Shown here in pieces: positions 1-7,958 of a DNA stretch of 13,148 bases. The notes under the pieces are model-generated. The model did not search any database, was not told the origin of the DNA, and was given only the letters and a program-made list of their open reading frames with translations. The DNA is from Bacteroidetes bacterium UBA7368 (lineage in GTDB: Bacteria; Bacteroidota; Rhodothermia; Rhodothermales; UBA10348). A program made the translations under genes and the position numbers. The stretch's first letter is position 1; each line of letters starts with the position of its first letter. Where the stretch lies: positions 1 through 13,148 of the forward strand of contig DKOG01000209.1 of assembly GCA_002469915.1 (NCBI GenBank), read 5' to 3'.

Positions 1-1
1 G

Positions 2-985
2 GTCGTTCTAAATGGTGTGACCACGTTGTCTTCGGGTGAGCGCGCTGCAGTGACGGCGTATGTTAAGGGTGGTGGGGGTCTTTTGATCTTCCCTGGCGAT
101 GACATGCAGTTGGATGATTTCAATGGCTTGTTGAGCGACCTAGGAGCTGGACGTATTACGGGTATTTCAGCAGGAAGTGCTTCGGGCCAATCGGTGGGCG
201 TATTTGACAGAGTGGATACAGATCACACGCTTTTCGAGGGCATGTTTGAGTCGGATCTTTCTGGACGAACGCCTCAATTAGAGCAGCCCGTGTTTTTCCG
301 CATGATGAACTATGTACCGGCGCAGGGTGCAGAGCAGACCATTATTTCTCTGACGGGCGACGTTCCTTTCCTTCAAGAGATTCGTTCGGGACAAGGATCC
401 GTTCTCATGTTTGGTGTTGAAGCAGGTGTGCGATGGAGTGACCTTCCCGTACGCGGACTTTTCGTTCCTCTGCTATATCGATCACTTTACTATCTCTCGG
501 CTACCGCATCGGTTAGTGGTGAGTCGATGCTTACTGGATCTGGCATGCAACTACGCCTTGCGGGGGTACCCGGTGCGACACGAATAACGATCCGGGATGA
601 AGCAGGTCAAGAATTTGTCCCTGAACAGCGGACCGTGCTGGGAGCAGTCGTTGCTGAATTAACCGGCTCGTTTTTTATTCCTGGCACGTATGATGTGTTA
701 GTGAACAACGATGTGGTTCGTCGCATTGTAGTGCATCCGGATCCGGCAGAATCGAATCTTGCACTTTCTGATCCGACGGACGCGGAATCGATGCTGGAAT
801 CTCAGATGGATGCTGACATCACCATACTGGATCTTTCGCTCACGGGTGCTTCAAGCCTAGACGATCAGTTGAGAATGGCACGATCCGGAATTGAGCTCTG
901 GAACGTCTTTTTGGGGCTTGCGTTGATCTTTCTGCTACTAGAAATGCTGGTCGCTAAACATTGGCGCCCGGAATCAGCCCTTTAA
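2..985 (+). CDS. BatA/GATase1-like membrane protein, C-terminal part (5' end outside window)
   Basis: The reading frame is already open at base 2 and reads V-V-L-N-G-V before the first possible internal start (GTG at 17), so the gene begins upstream of the window; 327 residues are visible. The first visible residues resemble the glutamine-amidotransferase-like fold found in large Bacteroidota membrane proteins that start with a BatA (aerotolerance) domain: a short strand, then S-S-G-E-R, then a Gly-rich GGGGLLIFPG turn. A mid-protein stretch ending in WSDLP and FVPLLYRSLYYL is also typical of these proteins. The last 30 or so residues form one hydrophobic helix followed by Lys-His-Trp-Arg, so the chain probably ends with a short cytoplasmic tail. 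No amidotransferase catalytic Cys is evident in the visible part, which suggests a non-enzymatic fold. The next gene starts 10 nt downstream. The family call is fairly secure; its function is unknown. Confidence 0.75.
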   Translation, partial: VVLNGVTTLSSGERAAVTAYVKGGGGLLIFPGDDMQLDDFNGLLSDLGAGRITGISAGSASGQSVGVFDRVDTDHTLFEGMFESDLSGRTPQLEQPVFFRMMNYVPAQGAEQTIISLTGDVPFLQEIRSGQGSVLMFGVEAGVRWSDLPVRGLFVPLLYRSLYYLSATASVSGESMLTGSGMQLRLAGVPGATRITIRDEAGQEFVPEQRTVLGAVVAELTGSFFIPGTYDVLVNNDVVRRIVVHPDPAESNLALSDPTDAESMLESQMDADITILDLSLTGASSLDDQLRMARSGIELWNVFLGLALIFLLLEMLVAKHWRPESAL

Positions 986-995
986 CCATTCGAAC

Positions 996-1556
996 GTGGT
1001 CAATACGATACATACCATTCTAGTTCTCTCCTTTCTTGGAGTCACAGGACTGTTGCTTGCGATGACCACGCTGCATCGACTGCGTATCAGGGGCGTTAGA
1101 ATGACATGGTATTCTCCTAAGCTGACGACTATTCCGGTTTGGCCGACCTTATTTATCGGGTTGGTCATCGTGTTTTTGGTTTATGTCCAAAACACCGCTC
1201 CACTTTTGAATAGTTGGATTTTTGGCGGGTATTTTCTGGGAGGCATTTTCTGGTTTGTGGCCGTTGCGCTCTCTTCGACGGCCGTTATCACCGAGTATGG
1301 TATTATTCCTGAGGCTGGGCGTTCCAACGATGCCGTGGGCTGGGGTCAGATATCGGATTATTTTGAAGTAGACGAAGGAAAGCGCACTCACTTTGCCTTT
1401 CTGTATCAGGATTTTATGGGGGAGCGGCAGCGCCTAGATCTGCTTGTACCCATGCAAAATGTAGAGCGATTTAGAATTCTCATTCGCTCCAAGTTGGATG
1501 TTCAGATCGACCATCCCGTTCAACGTATATCGAGTCGTAAAGCGCTTGAAAACTGA
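996..1556 (+). CDS. Small membrane protein: three TM helices plus a PH-like cytoplasmic domain (hypothetical)
   Basis: This 186-residue protein starts at GTG 996, 10 nt after the previous stop, so co-transcription is likely. Three hydrophobic stretches lie at about residues 4-24, 45-64 and 72-93. They are followed by a soluble tail of about 90 residues with alternating strands (an ITEYGI strand, a GWGQISDYF strand, and a final segment rich in V, R and F). A Trp-Gly-Gln-Ile strand after a short membrane anchor resembles bacterial PH-like domains (bPH/YcxB type), but this is a structural impression, not a firm assignment. Its place between a BatA/GATase-like membrane protein and hflX suggests a membrane-envelope role and nothing more specific. 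The last 59 nt are shared with the longest possible hflX frame. The gene is real by length, start context and tight packing; its function is not known. Confidence 0.7.
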   Translation: MVNTIHTILVLSFLGVTGLLLAMTTLHRLRIRGVRMTWYSPKLTTIPVWPTLFIGLVIVFLVYVQNTAPLLNSWIFGGYFLGGIFWFVAVALSSTAVITEYGIIPEAGRSNDAVGWGQISDYFEVDEGKRTHFAFLYQDFMGERQRLDLLVPMQNVERFRILIRSKLDVQIDHPVQRISSRKALEN

Positions 1557-2916
1557 TAAGCCGGTTGCCACCGCTACGAAGAAAGGCACAAAAGTTTATG
1601 AAACCCGGAGTACTGAACGAGAAAAGGCCATTTTGGTGGGCGTCGTTCGATCTGGAGAATCTAGATTAGATGTAGACGATTCGATCCGTGAATTGGCATT
1701 GCTTGCTGATACGGCCGGTGCTAACGTCATCGAAGAAATGGTACCCTCCATGCAGAAGGTGAGCGCTGCGACCTATATCGGGAAGGGAAAGGTTCAGGAG
1801 TTGAAAGAGATCATTGACGAGACGGAGGCGGATCTCCTTGTCTTTGATGATGATTTAAGCCCGATTCAGCTGAGAAATTTAGAGCGCGAATTAGAGGTTA
1901 AGCTTTTAGATCGATCTGCTCTGATTCTAGATATTTTTGCACGACACGCGCGCTCTGCAACAGCTAAAACGCAGGTTGAACTCGCGCAGTTGGAGTATAT
2001 CAGAACGCGACTGACTCGCGCGTGGACCCATCTTTCTCGGCAGAAGGGTGGAATTGGAATGCGTGGACCAGGGGAGACGCAGATTGAAACGGATCGTCGA
2101 ATGATCGGCATGCGTATTTCAACCCTGAAGGATCGACTGGTTAAAATTGATCAGCAACGGACGACCCAGAGAAAAGGGAGATCCGATTTTACCCGGGTAT
2201 CCTTCGTAGGATATACGAATGCTGGTAAGTCTACGCTGATGAATGCACTAGCTGATACTAACGTGTTGGCTGAAGACAAGCTTTTTGCCACATTGGATGC
2301 GACCACGCGAACAGTGTTTATTGCGCAGAACAAGCAAGTCTTGCTCTCCGATACGGTGGGCTTCATTCGCAAGCTACCCCATCGGCTCATTGAGAGTTTT
2401 AAAAGCACCCTTGATGAAGTGCGTGAAGCAGACGTGTTGTTGCACGTGCTCGATGGATCTCATCGTCGATTTCAGGAGCAGATGCGCGTCGTGAACGAAA
2501 TGCTCAAAGAGTTGAGTGCGTTGGACAAACCTACGTTGCTTGTATTCAACAAAATCGATGCGATAGGAGACCCTCAAATCTTGGCAGCGCTTAAGGATGA
2601 ATATCCGGAAGCGGCATTTGTCTCGGCGCTTCGGGGAATTGGCTTAGCCGATCTGAAGACGCGGGTTCTAGACGTTATGGAGTCAGATTTCGCGCAATAC
2701 GACGTCATTATGCCCGTGACGGATCAGAAAGCAATCGCCTATATTCGAAAAGTGGCGGAAGTGGTCTCCGAGGAATATATGTATGCCCGGGTACCGTACG
2801 ATGATGAAACACATGCCGTTGTGCGTCTCCAGTTTCGTGCCGCGCCTAAGTTCACGGAGGATATTGAGCCCTTGATAGCTCGACACCGTGATCTAAAGGT
2901 TGTTGAAGAGGTTTGA
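1498..2916 (+). CDS. hflX: GTPase HflX (ribosome-associated, 50S-binding)
   Basis: HflX is a translation-factor-type GTPase that binds the 50S subunit and splits stalled or heat-damaged ribosomes. The frame encodes 472 residues from ATG 1498. It has an N-terminal HflX domain, then the linker signature GPGETQ (190-195), then a G domain with the P-loop GYTNAGKST (238-246), G3 DTVGF (285-289), G4 NKID (351-354) and G5 SAL near 376, followed by a small C-terminal domain. All nucleotide-binding motifs are intact. The start is uncertain. ATG 1498 overlaps the upstream gene by 59 nt, has no visible ribosome binding site, and adds residues unlike the family. TTG 1546 would give 456 residues and only an 11-nt overlap with the upstream stop. 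Conserved-looking sequence begins around KVYETRS. Translational coupling to the upstream gene is likely with either start. Confidence 0.95.
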   Translation: MFRSTIPFNVYRVVKRLKTDKPVATATKKGTKVYETRSTEREKAILVGVVRSGESRLDVDDSIRELALLADTAGANVIEEMVPSMQKVSAATYIGKGKVQELKEIIDETEADLLVFDDDLSPIQLRNLERELEVKLLDRSALILDIFARHARSATAKTQVELAQLEYIRTRLTRAWTHLSRQKGGIGMRGPGETQIETDRRMIGMRISTLKDRLVKIDQQRTTQRKGRSDFTRVSFVGYTNAGKSTLMNALADTNVLAEDKLFATLDATTRTVFIAQNKQVLLSDTVGFIRKLPHRLIESFKSTLDEVREADVLLHVLDGSHRRFQEQMRVVNEMLKELSALDKPTLLVFNKIDAIGDPQILAALKDEYPEAAFVSALRGIGLADLKTRVLDVMESDFAQYDVIMPVTDQKAIAYIRKVAEVVSEEYMYARVPYDDETHAVVRLQFRAAPKFTEDIEPLIARHRDLKVVEEV

Positions 2917-2935
2917 TTTGGGACTGAAAAGTGTC

Positions 2936-2966
2936 TTGTATATAGGCATCTTTTGCCGTAAATCTG
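2936..2966 (+). promoter_or_regulatory. Candidate Bacteroidota-type promoter upstream of the CBS-ACT gene
   Basis: TTG at 2936-2938, a 20-nt spacer and TAAATCTG at 2959-2966 match the Bacteroidota -33/-7 pattern (TTG, then TAnnTTTG) at five of six fixed positions in the -7 element. If it is used, transcription would start near 2970 and leave a leader of about 140 nt before the CBS-ACT start. Such short patterns occur by chance, and it is not shown that this lineage uses the Bacteroidota consensus. Confidence 0.25.
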
Positions 2967-3011
2967 ATACGTGAAGCGTTTCTCGTTGCTAATTGAGAGC
3001 ACATTTTACGT

Positions 3012-3027
3012 GAATTGACACTAATTC
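3012..3027. repeat. Operator-like palindrome GAATT-N6-AATTC
   Basis: Perfect 5-bp arms (GAATT 3012-3016 and AATTC 3023-3027) flank a 6-nt centre in the gap between hflX and the CBS-ACT gene. The palindrome contains TTGACA (3015-3020), but no good -10 element follows at 16-18 nt. An 8-bp direct repeat, TACGTGAA, occurs at 2968-2975 and 3007-3014, its second copy overlapping the left arm. It could be a regulator site; this is based on symmetry and position only. Confidence 0.3.
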
Positions 3028-3111
3028 GGTGAATACGATAGAAACGGCACGCAGATTGCTGCATCATATTTCAGATAGTAGCCCGCTGCAAACAGCTTGC
3101 AACCAGACAAT

Positions 3112-3777
3112 ATGACAGTAAAATCACTCCTAAGTCATTCTACACCACCTCTTCGACCAGAAGACACGGTTGAGTATGCTCTCGGACTTCTCATGGAAAT
3201 CCGGGTTCGTCATTTACCGGTGGTGTCCAGTGAAATGGAGTTGTTAGGTGTTTTGTCAGAAGGACAGCTATTGGATGCAGATAACCCGGATGTATTGGTC
3301 GGTACACTCATTGGGGTAGAACCGGTAAGCATTTCGGAGCATGCTCACGTGTTCGAAGCGACCAAAGTGTTGATGGACCATAATCTCACTACACTTGCCG
3401 TCGTTTCTGAGTCAGGACGATATTTGGGTTTGGTGCGGCGTCACGATCTGTTCGATCGGTTTGCACGCATGCTAGCAACCCAGGAAAGTGGAGCTATTGT
3501 TTCTCTTGAAATAGCGGAGCGTGACGCCGCTCTAAGCCGCATTATCCATCTCTTCGAACAGAATGATGTACGCGTGCTCTCGCTTTCGACTGAGGCTCAT
3601 AATGATGCGGAAGGCACTATTGGTGTCACCATCAAAGTTAATGTCCGGGAAGTGAGTCGAATCAAGCACTTGCTTGAACACAACGGATATAAAGTTGTGG
3701 CCGCATTTGGCGAGGACGAAGACCCTGAAGATCTTTTGGACCGTGTCCAGGAATTCATGCGGTATCTGGAAGTCTAG
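3112..3777 (+). CDS. CBS-CBS-ACT domain protein (predicted nucleotide/metabolite sensor)
   Basis: The call is 221 residues from ATG 3112; an in-frame TTG at 3097 would add five residues but is less likely. Residues about 1-55 and 60-120 form two CBS motifs, a Bateman pair that usually binds adenine nucleotides. Typical patterns are the helix-strand runs ending in RHLPVV and L-T-T-L-A-V-V. Residues about 128-200 fit an ACT-like domain: strand GAIVSLEI, helix, then strands around VRVLSL and IGVTIKV. The same CBS-CBS-ACT order is known from AcuB-like proteins. No catalytic or membrane domain is attached, so this is probably a regulatory sensor with an unknown partner. The C-terminal tail is acidic (EDEDPEDLLD). 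The gene appears to stand alone, with a 195-nt gap before it and a 106-nt gap to gyrB. Domain assignment is confident, the specific role is not. Confidence 0.85.
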   Translation: MTVKSLLSHSTPPLRPEDTVEYALGLLMEIRVRHLPVVSSEMELLGVLSEGQLLDADNPDVLVGTLIGVEPVSISEHAHVFEATKVLMDHNLTTLAVVSESGRYLGLVRRHDLFDRFARMLATQESGAIVSLEIAERDAALSRIIHLFEQNDVRVLSLSTEAHNDAEGTIGVTIKVNVREVSRIKHLLEHNGYKVVAAFGEDEDPEDLLDRVQEFMRYLEV

Positions 3778-3883
3778 GCTGGATTCCAATAAATTGCGTT
3801 CGGGATAGCCCAAATCAGCGAAAAAAATCGTATTTTCCGCGCTGCCCAGCCCATCATTTTTCTCGTCGGACTCAACTCGTTTT

Positions 3884-5821
3884 ATGGAAGAAAAGGACCC
3901 AAAGAAGCAATATGGTGCTTCCAATATTCAAGTCCTCGAAGGTCTTGAAGCCGTTCGTAAACGCCCCGCGATGTATATCGGGGATGTGGGTATCCGTGGA
4001 TTGCACCACCTGGTCTACGAAGTCGTTGATAACTCAATTGACGAAGCCCTTGCCGGACACTGTGATACGATGTCGATTAAGATCCACGAAGACGGATCCG
4101 TATCAGTAAAGGACAACGGTCGTGGAATTCCAGTCGACATGCATCCTGTCGAGAAGCGTTCGGCGCTAGAGGTGGTCATGACCACACTCCACGCCGGAGG
4201 TAAGTTTGACAAAGACACCTACAAAGTATCCGGTGGATTACACGGGGTCGGTGTATCGTGTGTAAATGCGTTGTCTCACAAATTAGTCGCTACGGTGTGG
4301 CGCGATGGTGCGGTTTGGGAGCAAACGTTTGCTATTGGAGAACCAAAAGGACCGGTCAAGAAAATTCGGGATATGGAGCCTGATGAGTCGAATGGCACGC
4401 TCGTGCACTTTTGGCCAGATAGTGACATTTTTCAGACTGTTGAATTTCGCTACGACACGCTAGCCGATCGGCTGCGTGAGATGGCCTACCTGAATAAACA
4501 GGTTTACATTTCTATTGAAGACTTGCGAGAAGAGGATCTCAAGGATGATTACCACTTTGAGGGTGGTATTATAGAATTCGTGGACTATCTCGACGAGGCT
4601 CGGACACCGATTCATGATGAGACGATTTATATCTCGGATGAATCGGCAGATGTACCTGTTGAGCTAGCTATGCGCTACAATAATGGGTATACGGAAAACG
4701 TACTCTCGTTCGTGAACAACATTAACACGCACGAAGGTGGTACCCATATATCCGGTTTTCGGCGGGCGCTAACTCGTACGCTAAAGGGTTACGCAGACCG
4801 CAGTAATTTGCTGAAGAATGCGAAAGTCGAACTCTCAGGCGATGACTTTCGAGAAGGCGTGACGGTAGTGCTTTCGATTAAGGTAGCAGAACCTCAGTTT
4901 GAAGGGCAGACCAAAACCAAGCTGGGTAACTCAGAGGTGCAAGGGGCGGTTGAGTCGCTGGTATCTGAAAAACTGGGTATTTGGCTTGAAGACCACCCGA
5001 AAGAATCCAAGCGGATTGTAGACAAGGTTATCCTTGCTGCACAAGCGCGTGCTGCCGCTCGAAAAGCTCGTGAGCTGGTTCAGCGTAAAAATGTGTTTTC
5101 TGGAGGTGGGCTTCCTGGAAAGCTGGCCGATTGCTCTTCGAAAATACCAGCCGACTGCGAAATCTACTTTGTAGAGGGTGATTCTGCCGGTGGTAGTGCT
5201 AAACAGGCCCGCGATAGGCACTTTCAAGCTATTCTTCCACTGCGTGGTAAGATTCTGAACGTTGAAAAAGCCCGTCTCGACAAAATTTTGGCCAACGAAG
5301 AGATCAAAAATATCGTTACGGCGCTGGGCACTGGACTAGGAGTTGGAGAACAGGACTTTGAACCGGAAAAGCTACGCTATCACAAAATCATCGTCATGAC
5401 GGATGCTGATGTGGATGGCGCGCATATCCGGACGCTGTTACTCACCTTCCTCTATCGGCACATGTTTTCGCTCGTAGAGGGTGGATATATCTATGTGGCT
5501 CAACCACCCCTCTATAAAGCTAAAAGGGGCAAGCAGGAAGAATATTGTTGGACGGATGAACAACTCAAAGAAGTGGTCGCCCGTCTTGCTGGTGAGGCTG
5601 GAAATAAAGTAGGTGTTCAGCGCTACAAAGGGCTGGGTGAGATGAACCCAGATCAGTTGTGGGATACAACTATGGATCCTGAGCGACGTATGTTGCAGCA
5701 AATTACGGTAGACGATGCCGCTGCAGCTGATCGAATTTTCAGTACACTAATGGGCGATGCCGTCGAGCCGAGGCGCAAGTTCATTGAACGAAACGCTAAG
5801 TACGCAACCATCGACGTGTAA
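3884..5821 (+). CDS. gyrB: DNA gyrase subunit B
   Basis: GyrB is the ATPase subunit of gyrase, which introduces negative supercoils with GyrA. The product has 645 residues, the short form without the large insert of the enterobacterial protein. The GHKL ATPase signatures are all present: EVVDN (46-50, with catalytic Glu46), DNGRGIP (77-83) and GGLHGVG (117-123). The TOPRIM domain has EGDSAGG (431-437), PLRGKILN shortly after, and the metal-binding DADVDG (507-512). The C-terminal signature QRYKGLGEMN is at 579-588. ATG 3884 gives a normal N-terminus (KQYGASNIQVLEGLEAVRKR). No Shine-Dalgarno is visible, and the 106-nt gap upstream shows no convincing promoter. The chain is intact. A four-TopoIV-type ParE reading is possible in principle, but the N-terminal and TOPRIM sequences are GyrB-like. 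A glycosyltransferase gene begins 9 nt after its stop. Confidence 0.97.
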   Translation: MEEKDPKKQYGASNIQVLEGLEAVRKRPAMYIGDVGIRGLHHLVYEVVDNSIDEALAGHCDTMSIKIHEDGSVSVKDNGRGIPVDMHPVEKRSALEVVMTTLHAGGKFDKDTYKVSGGLHGVGVSCVNALSHKLVATVWRDGAVWEQTFAIGEPKGPVKKIRDMEPDESNGTLVHFWPDSDIFQTVEFRYDTLADRLREMAYLNKQVYISIEDLREEDLKDDYHFEGGIIEFVDYLDEARTPIHDETIYISDESADVPVELAMRYNNGYTENVLSFVNNINTHEGGTHISGFRRALTRTLKGYADRSNLLKNAKVELSGDDFREGVTVVLSIKVAEPQFEGQTKTKLGNSEVQGAVESLVSEKLGIWLEDHPKESKRIVDKVILAAQARAAARKARELVQRKNVFSGGGLPGKLADCSSKIPADCEIYFVEGDSAGGSAKQARDRHFQAILPLRGKILNVEKARLDKILANEEIKNIVTALGTGLGVGEQDFEPEKLRYHKIIVMTDADVDGAHIRTLLLTFLYRHMFSLVEGGYIYVAQPPLYKAKRGKQEEYCWTDEQLKEVVARLAGEAGNKVGVQRYKGLGEMNPDQLWDTTMDPERRMLQQITVDDAAAADRIFSTLMGDAVEPRRKFIERNAKYATIDV

Positions 5822-5830
5822 GCGATCGAA

Positions 5831-6814
5831 ATGCCTATTTCTGAACGAAAGGATCCGGATCTGACGATCATCATCCCGGTGTTGGATGAAGATGAGTCGA
5901 TCCCCGAATTGGTCGACCGCATTCGCAGTGTGTGCGATGGCGCAGGATTCTCATTCAACGTTTGGTTTGTCGATGATGGTTCAAACGATGACAGCTGGGA
6001 TGTTATCGAAACCATGCATGAGCGGGATGCCCGATTTGCGGGGTTGAAGCTGAGACGTAACTATGGAAAATCGGCTGCTTTGGCTCTAGGATTTGAGCGT
6101 GCCGATGGGAAATATGTAGTAACTATGGACGGGGATCTTCAAGACGACCCCGCGGAAATTCCGGGACTGATCGCGTTGCTGGAAACGGGATACGATCTGG
6201 TAAGTGGATGGAAGAAGAAGCGACATGATCCGTTCACGAAAACGGTGCCGAGTCGGTTTTTTAATTTTGTGACTCGCCGCATTACTGGTATCCCATTACA
6301 TGACTTCAATTGCGGCTTAAAGGCGTATCGGCGCGAAGTGGTAAAGAGTGTCCGATTGCACGGAGAACTCCATCGCTACATTCCTTTGCTTGCTGCTTGG
6401 CAAGGATACACACGTATTACCGAGAAGGTGGTTCAGCATCACTCTCGTAAACATGGCCGGACCAAATTTGGGCTTGAACGATACTTGCGTGGATTTCTGG
6501 ACCTGCTGACTGTTTCGTTTATGACCCGCTTTGCCTCACGACCCATGCACTTTTTTGGGTCTTTAGGTACACTGGCCTTTATCGGTGGGATCCTTATCAG
6601 TCTTTGGATTTCTTATGACAAGATGATCCATGGAAACCCCATTGGAGACCGTCCCCTTCTCTTGTTGGGTGTCATGTTGATTCTTGTTGGTGTCCAGATG
6701 TTTAGTGTTGGATTGATCGGGCAAATGATCGTCCTACCTCGCATGGAGCGATTGGATGCTATCCAAATTGCAGGTGAGTTGGCACCCGATGGCCGGGAGT
6801 CTCTCGAAAGCTAA
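5831..6814 (+). CDS. GtrB/DPM1-like polyprenyl-phosphate glycosyltransferase (GT2)
   Basis: This 327-residue protein is a GT2 transferase of the type that moves a sugar from a nucleotide donor to polyprenyl phosphate on the cytoplasmic face. The GT-A domain shows the N-terminal strand LTIIIPVLDE, DDGS (48-51), the metal-binding DGDLQDDP (100-107), FNCGLKAYR (159-167) and HGRTKFGL (208-215). Two membrane helices follow at about 240-262 and 275-297, which matches GtrB and related bactoprenyl glucosyltransferases rather than soluble DPM1. The start ATG 5831 lies 9 nt after gyrB and has no visible ribosome binding site, so it is probably translated from the gyrB transcript. The next glycosyltransferase starts 1 nt after its stop. 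The donor sugar cannot be read from the sequence. All active-site motifs are present. Confidence 0.9.
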   Translation: MPISERKDPDLTIIIPVLDEDESIPELVDRIRSVCDGAGFSFNVWFVDDGSNDDSWDVIETMHERDARFAGLKLRRNYGKSAALALGFERADGKYVVTMDGDLQDDPAEIPGLIALLETGYDLVSGWKKKRHDPFTKTVPSRFFNFVTRRITGIPLHDFNCGLKAYRREVVKSVRLHGELHRYIPLLAAWQGYTRITEKVVQHHSRKHGRTKFGLERYLRGFLDLLTVSFMTRFASRPMHFFGSLGTLAFIGGILISLWISYDKMIHGNPIGDRPLLLLGVMLILVGVQMFSVGLIGQMIVLPRMERLDAIQIAGELAPDGRESLES

Positions 6815-6815
6815 C

Positions 6816-7952
6816 ATGCGACGAAGCATAGGCTTGGTGGGGCCATATCCACCGTTTCGGGGTGGAATAGCTCATTTTACGGAGCAACTCTACACCCAAT
6901 TAGAAAAGGAGGGTCATGCGGTGTCGGGCGTCTCCTTCAAAAGACAATACCCGGCGTTCCTCTTTCCCGGGAAAAGTCAAAAAACGAATATCGTCGGCCC
7001 CAACCTCGATGCCGTTTGTCTGGTTGATACGATCAACCCACTGTCCTGGACTTCGGCGGCGCGGCATTTAATTGAACGTGGTGTCGAAGAGGTCGTTTTT
7101 ATGTATTGGATGCCCTTCTTCGCTCCCGCGTTTGGACGTATGGCTAGCGTATTGCGGAGTAAGGGAATTCAGGTAACGGTCATCGTTCATAACGCTATAC
7201 CCCACGAGAATCAGCCATTTTCTCACGCCCTCTCGAAGTGGTTCTTATCTAAGTGTAACCGTTTGATTGCGCTCTCAAAAGCCGTAGAGCGAGATATTAG
7301 TGTCCTCATTCCTGATCGTCCGGTGCGCGTGTTACCGCACCCGACATATGATCAGTTTGGAGATATTGAAGACCAAGCTGTCGCAAGAAATCGCTTCAAT
7401 ATTGGTCCTGATGAAAAGGTGTTGTTGTTTTTTGGACTTGTACGGAGGTACAAAGGGCTCGACATTTTGGCGAAAGCATTGGGGCACTCTTCAGGTACAT
7501 ATCGATTAATTGTTGCTGGAGAGTGGTATGAAAAAGACGATGCTCTACGCGAGACCCTGATAAAAAACGCACCAGGCGCCATTATTCACGACAAGTATAT
7601 TGCTGATAAGGATGTAGCTGGCTACTTCAGTGCGGCAGATCTCGTTGTTCAGCCCTATCGGGCCGCAACGCAAAGTGGAGTCGTGCAAACGGCCTTCCAT
7701 TTTGGCCGACCGGTCATTGTAACCGGTGTGGGTGGATTGCCAGAAATGGTTCAGCATGAAGAAGACGCCTTAGTCGTTGCGCCCTCGGATGAGCGTGCAC
7801 TTGCGATGGCTATAGACCGATTTTTCGATCCTGATTTAAAAGTGCGCCTTTCCGAGGGCGCAAAGCGGGCGCGGGAACGCTTCACGTGGAAAACGTTTAC
7901 GGACGGCCTCCTGCTACCCGAGCAAGGAGACCATAATTCTGAGAGCAGGTAG
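6816..7952 (+). CDS. GT4-family glycosyltransferase
   Basis: The call is 378 residues from ATG 6816, which lies 1 nt after the preceding stop. An earlier in-frame start near 6756 would only add sequence overlapping the GT2 gene. The GT-B fold is clear: an N-terminal domain beginning GLVGPYPPFRGGIA (donor or phosphate-binding glycine loop), and a C-terminal domain with FGLVRRYKG (206-214, with the usual Arg/Lys) and GGLPE (306-310). The region where retaining GT4 enzymes normally carry the first Glu of the E-X7-E motif reads instead QSGVVQ (286-291). A similar QSGV variant is known in some GT4 proteins, so this does not show inactivity. The product probably adds a sugar to a lipid-linked or surface glycan started by the upstream GT2. 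The substrate is not identifiable. The next start is 6 nt downstream. Confidence 0.88.
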   Translation: MRRSIGLVGPYPPFRGGIAHFTEQLYTQLEKEGHAVSGVSFKRQYPAFLFPGKSQKTNIVGPNLDAVCLVDTINPLSWTSAARHLIERGVEEVVFMYWMPFFAPAFGRMASVLRSKGIQVTVIVHNAIPHENQPFSHALSKWFLSKCNRLIALSKAVERDISVLIPDRPVRVLPHPTYDQFGDIEDQAVARNRFNIGPDEKVLLFFGLVRRYKGLDILAKALGHSSGTYRLIVAGEWYEKDDALRETLIKNAPGAIIHDKYIADKDVAGYFSAADLVVQPYRAATQSGVVQTAFHFGRPVIVTGVGGLPEMVQHEEDALVVAPSDERALAMAIDRFFDPDLKVRLSEGAKRARERFTWKTFTDGLLLPEQGDHNSESR

Positions 7953-7958
7953 TTGGCC

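Noticed and set aside
3778..3883. A promoter for gyrB in the 106-bp gap
   Set aside because: The TTG at 3794 has no acceptable -7 or -10 element at the right spacing; TATTTTCC (3831-3838) is too far away. An AGCG/CGCT inverted repeat around 3817-3843 is too short and loopy to call a terminator.
3532..3924. 130-residue - strand open frame across the end of the CBS-ACT gene and the gyrB start
   Set aside because: It overlaps two genes with clear domain signatures on the + strand and has no recognisable motif of its own.
5653..6015. 120-residue - strand open frame across the gyrB end and the GT2 start
   Set aside because: It lies fully antisense to conserved coding sequence and has no signature.
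6756..6815. Upstream extension of the GT4 gene to an earlier start at 6756
   Set aside because: The extension lies inside the GT2 gene and its residues are unrelated to GT4 N-termini, whereas ATG 6816 directly precedes the conserved GLVGPYPP segment.
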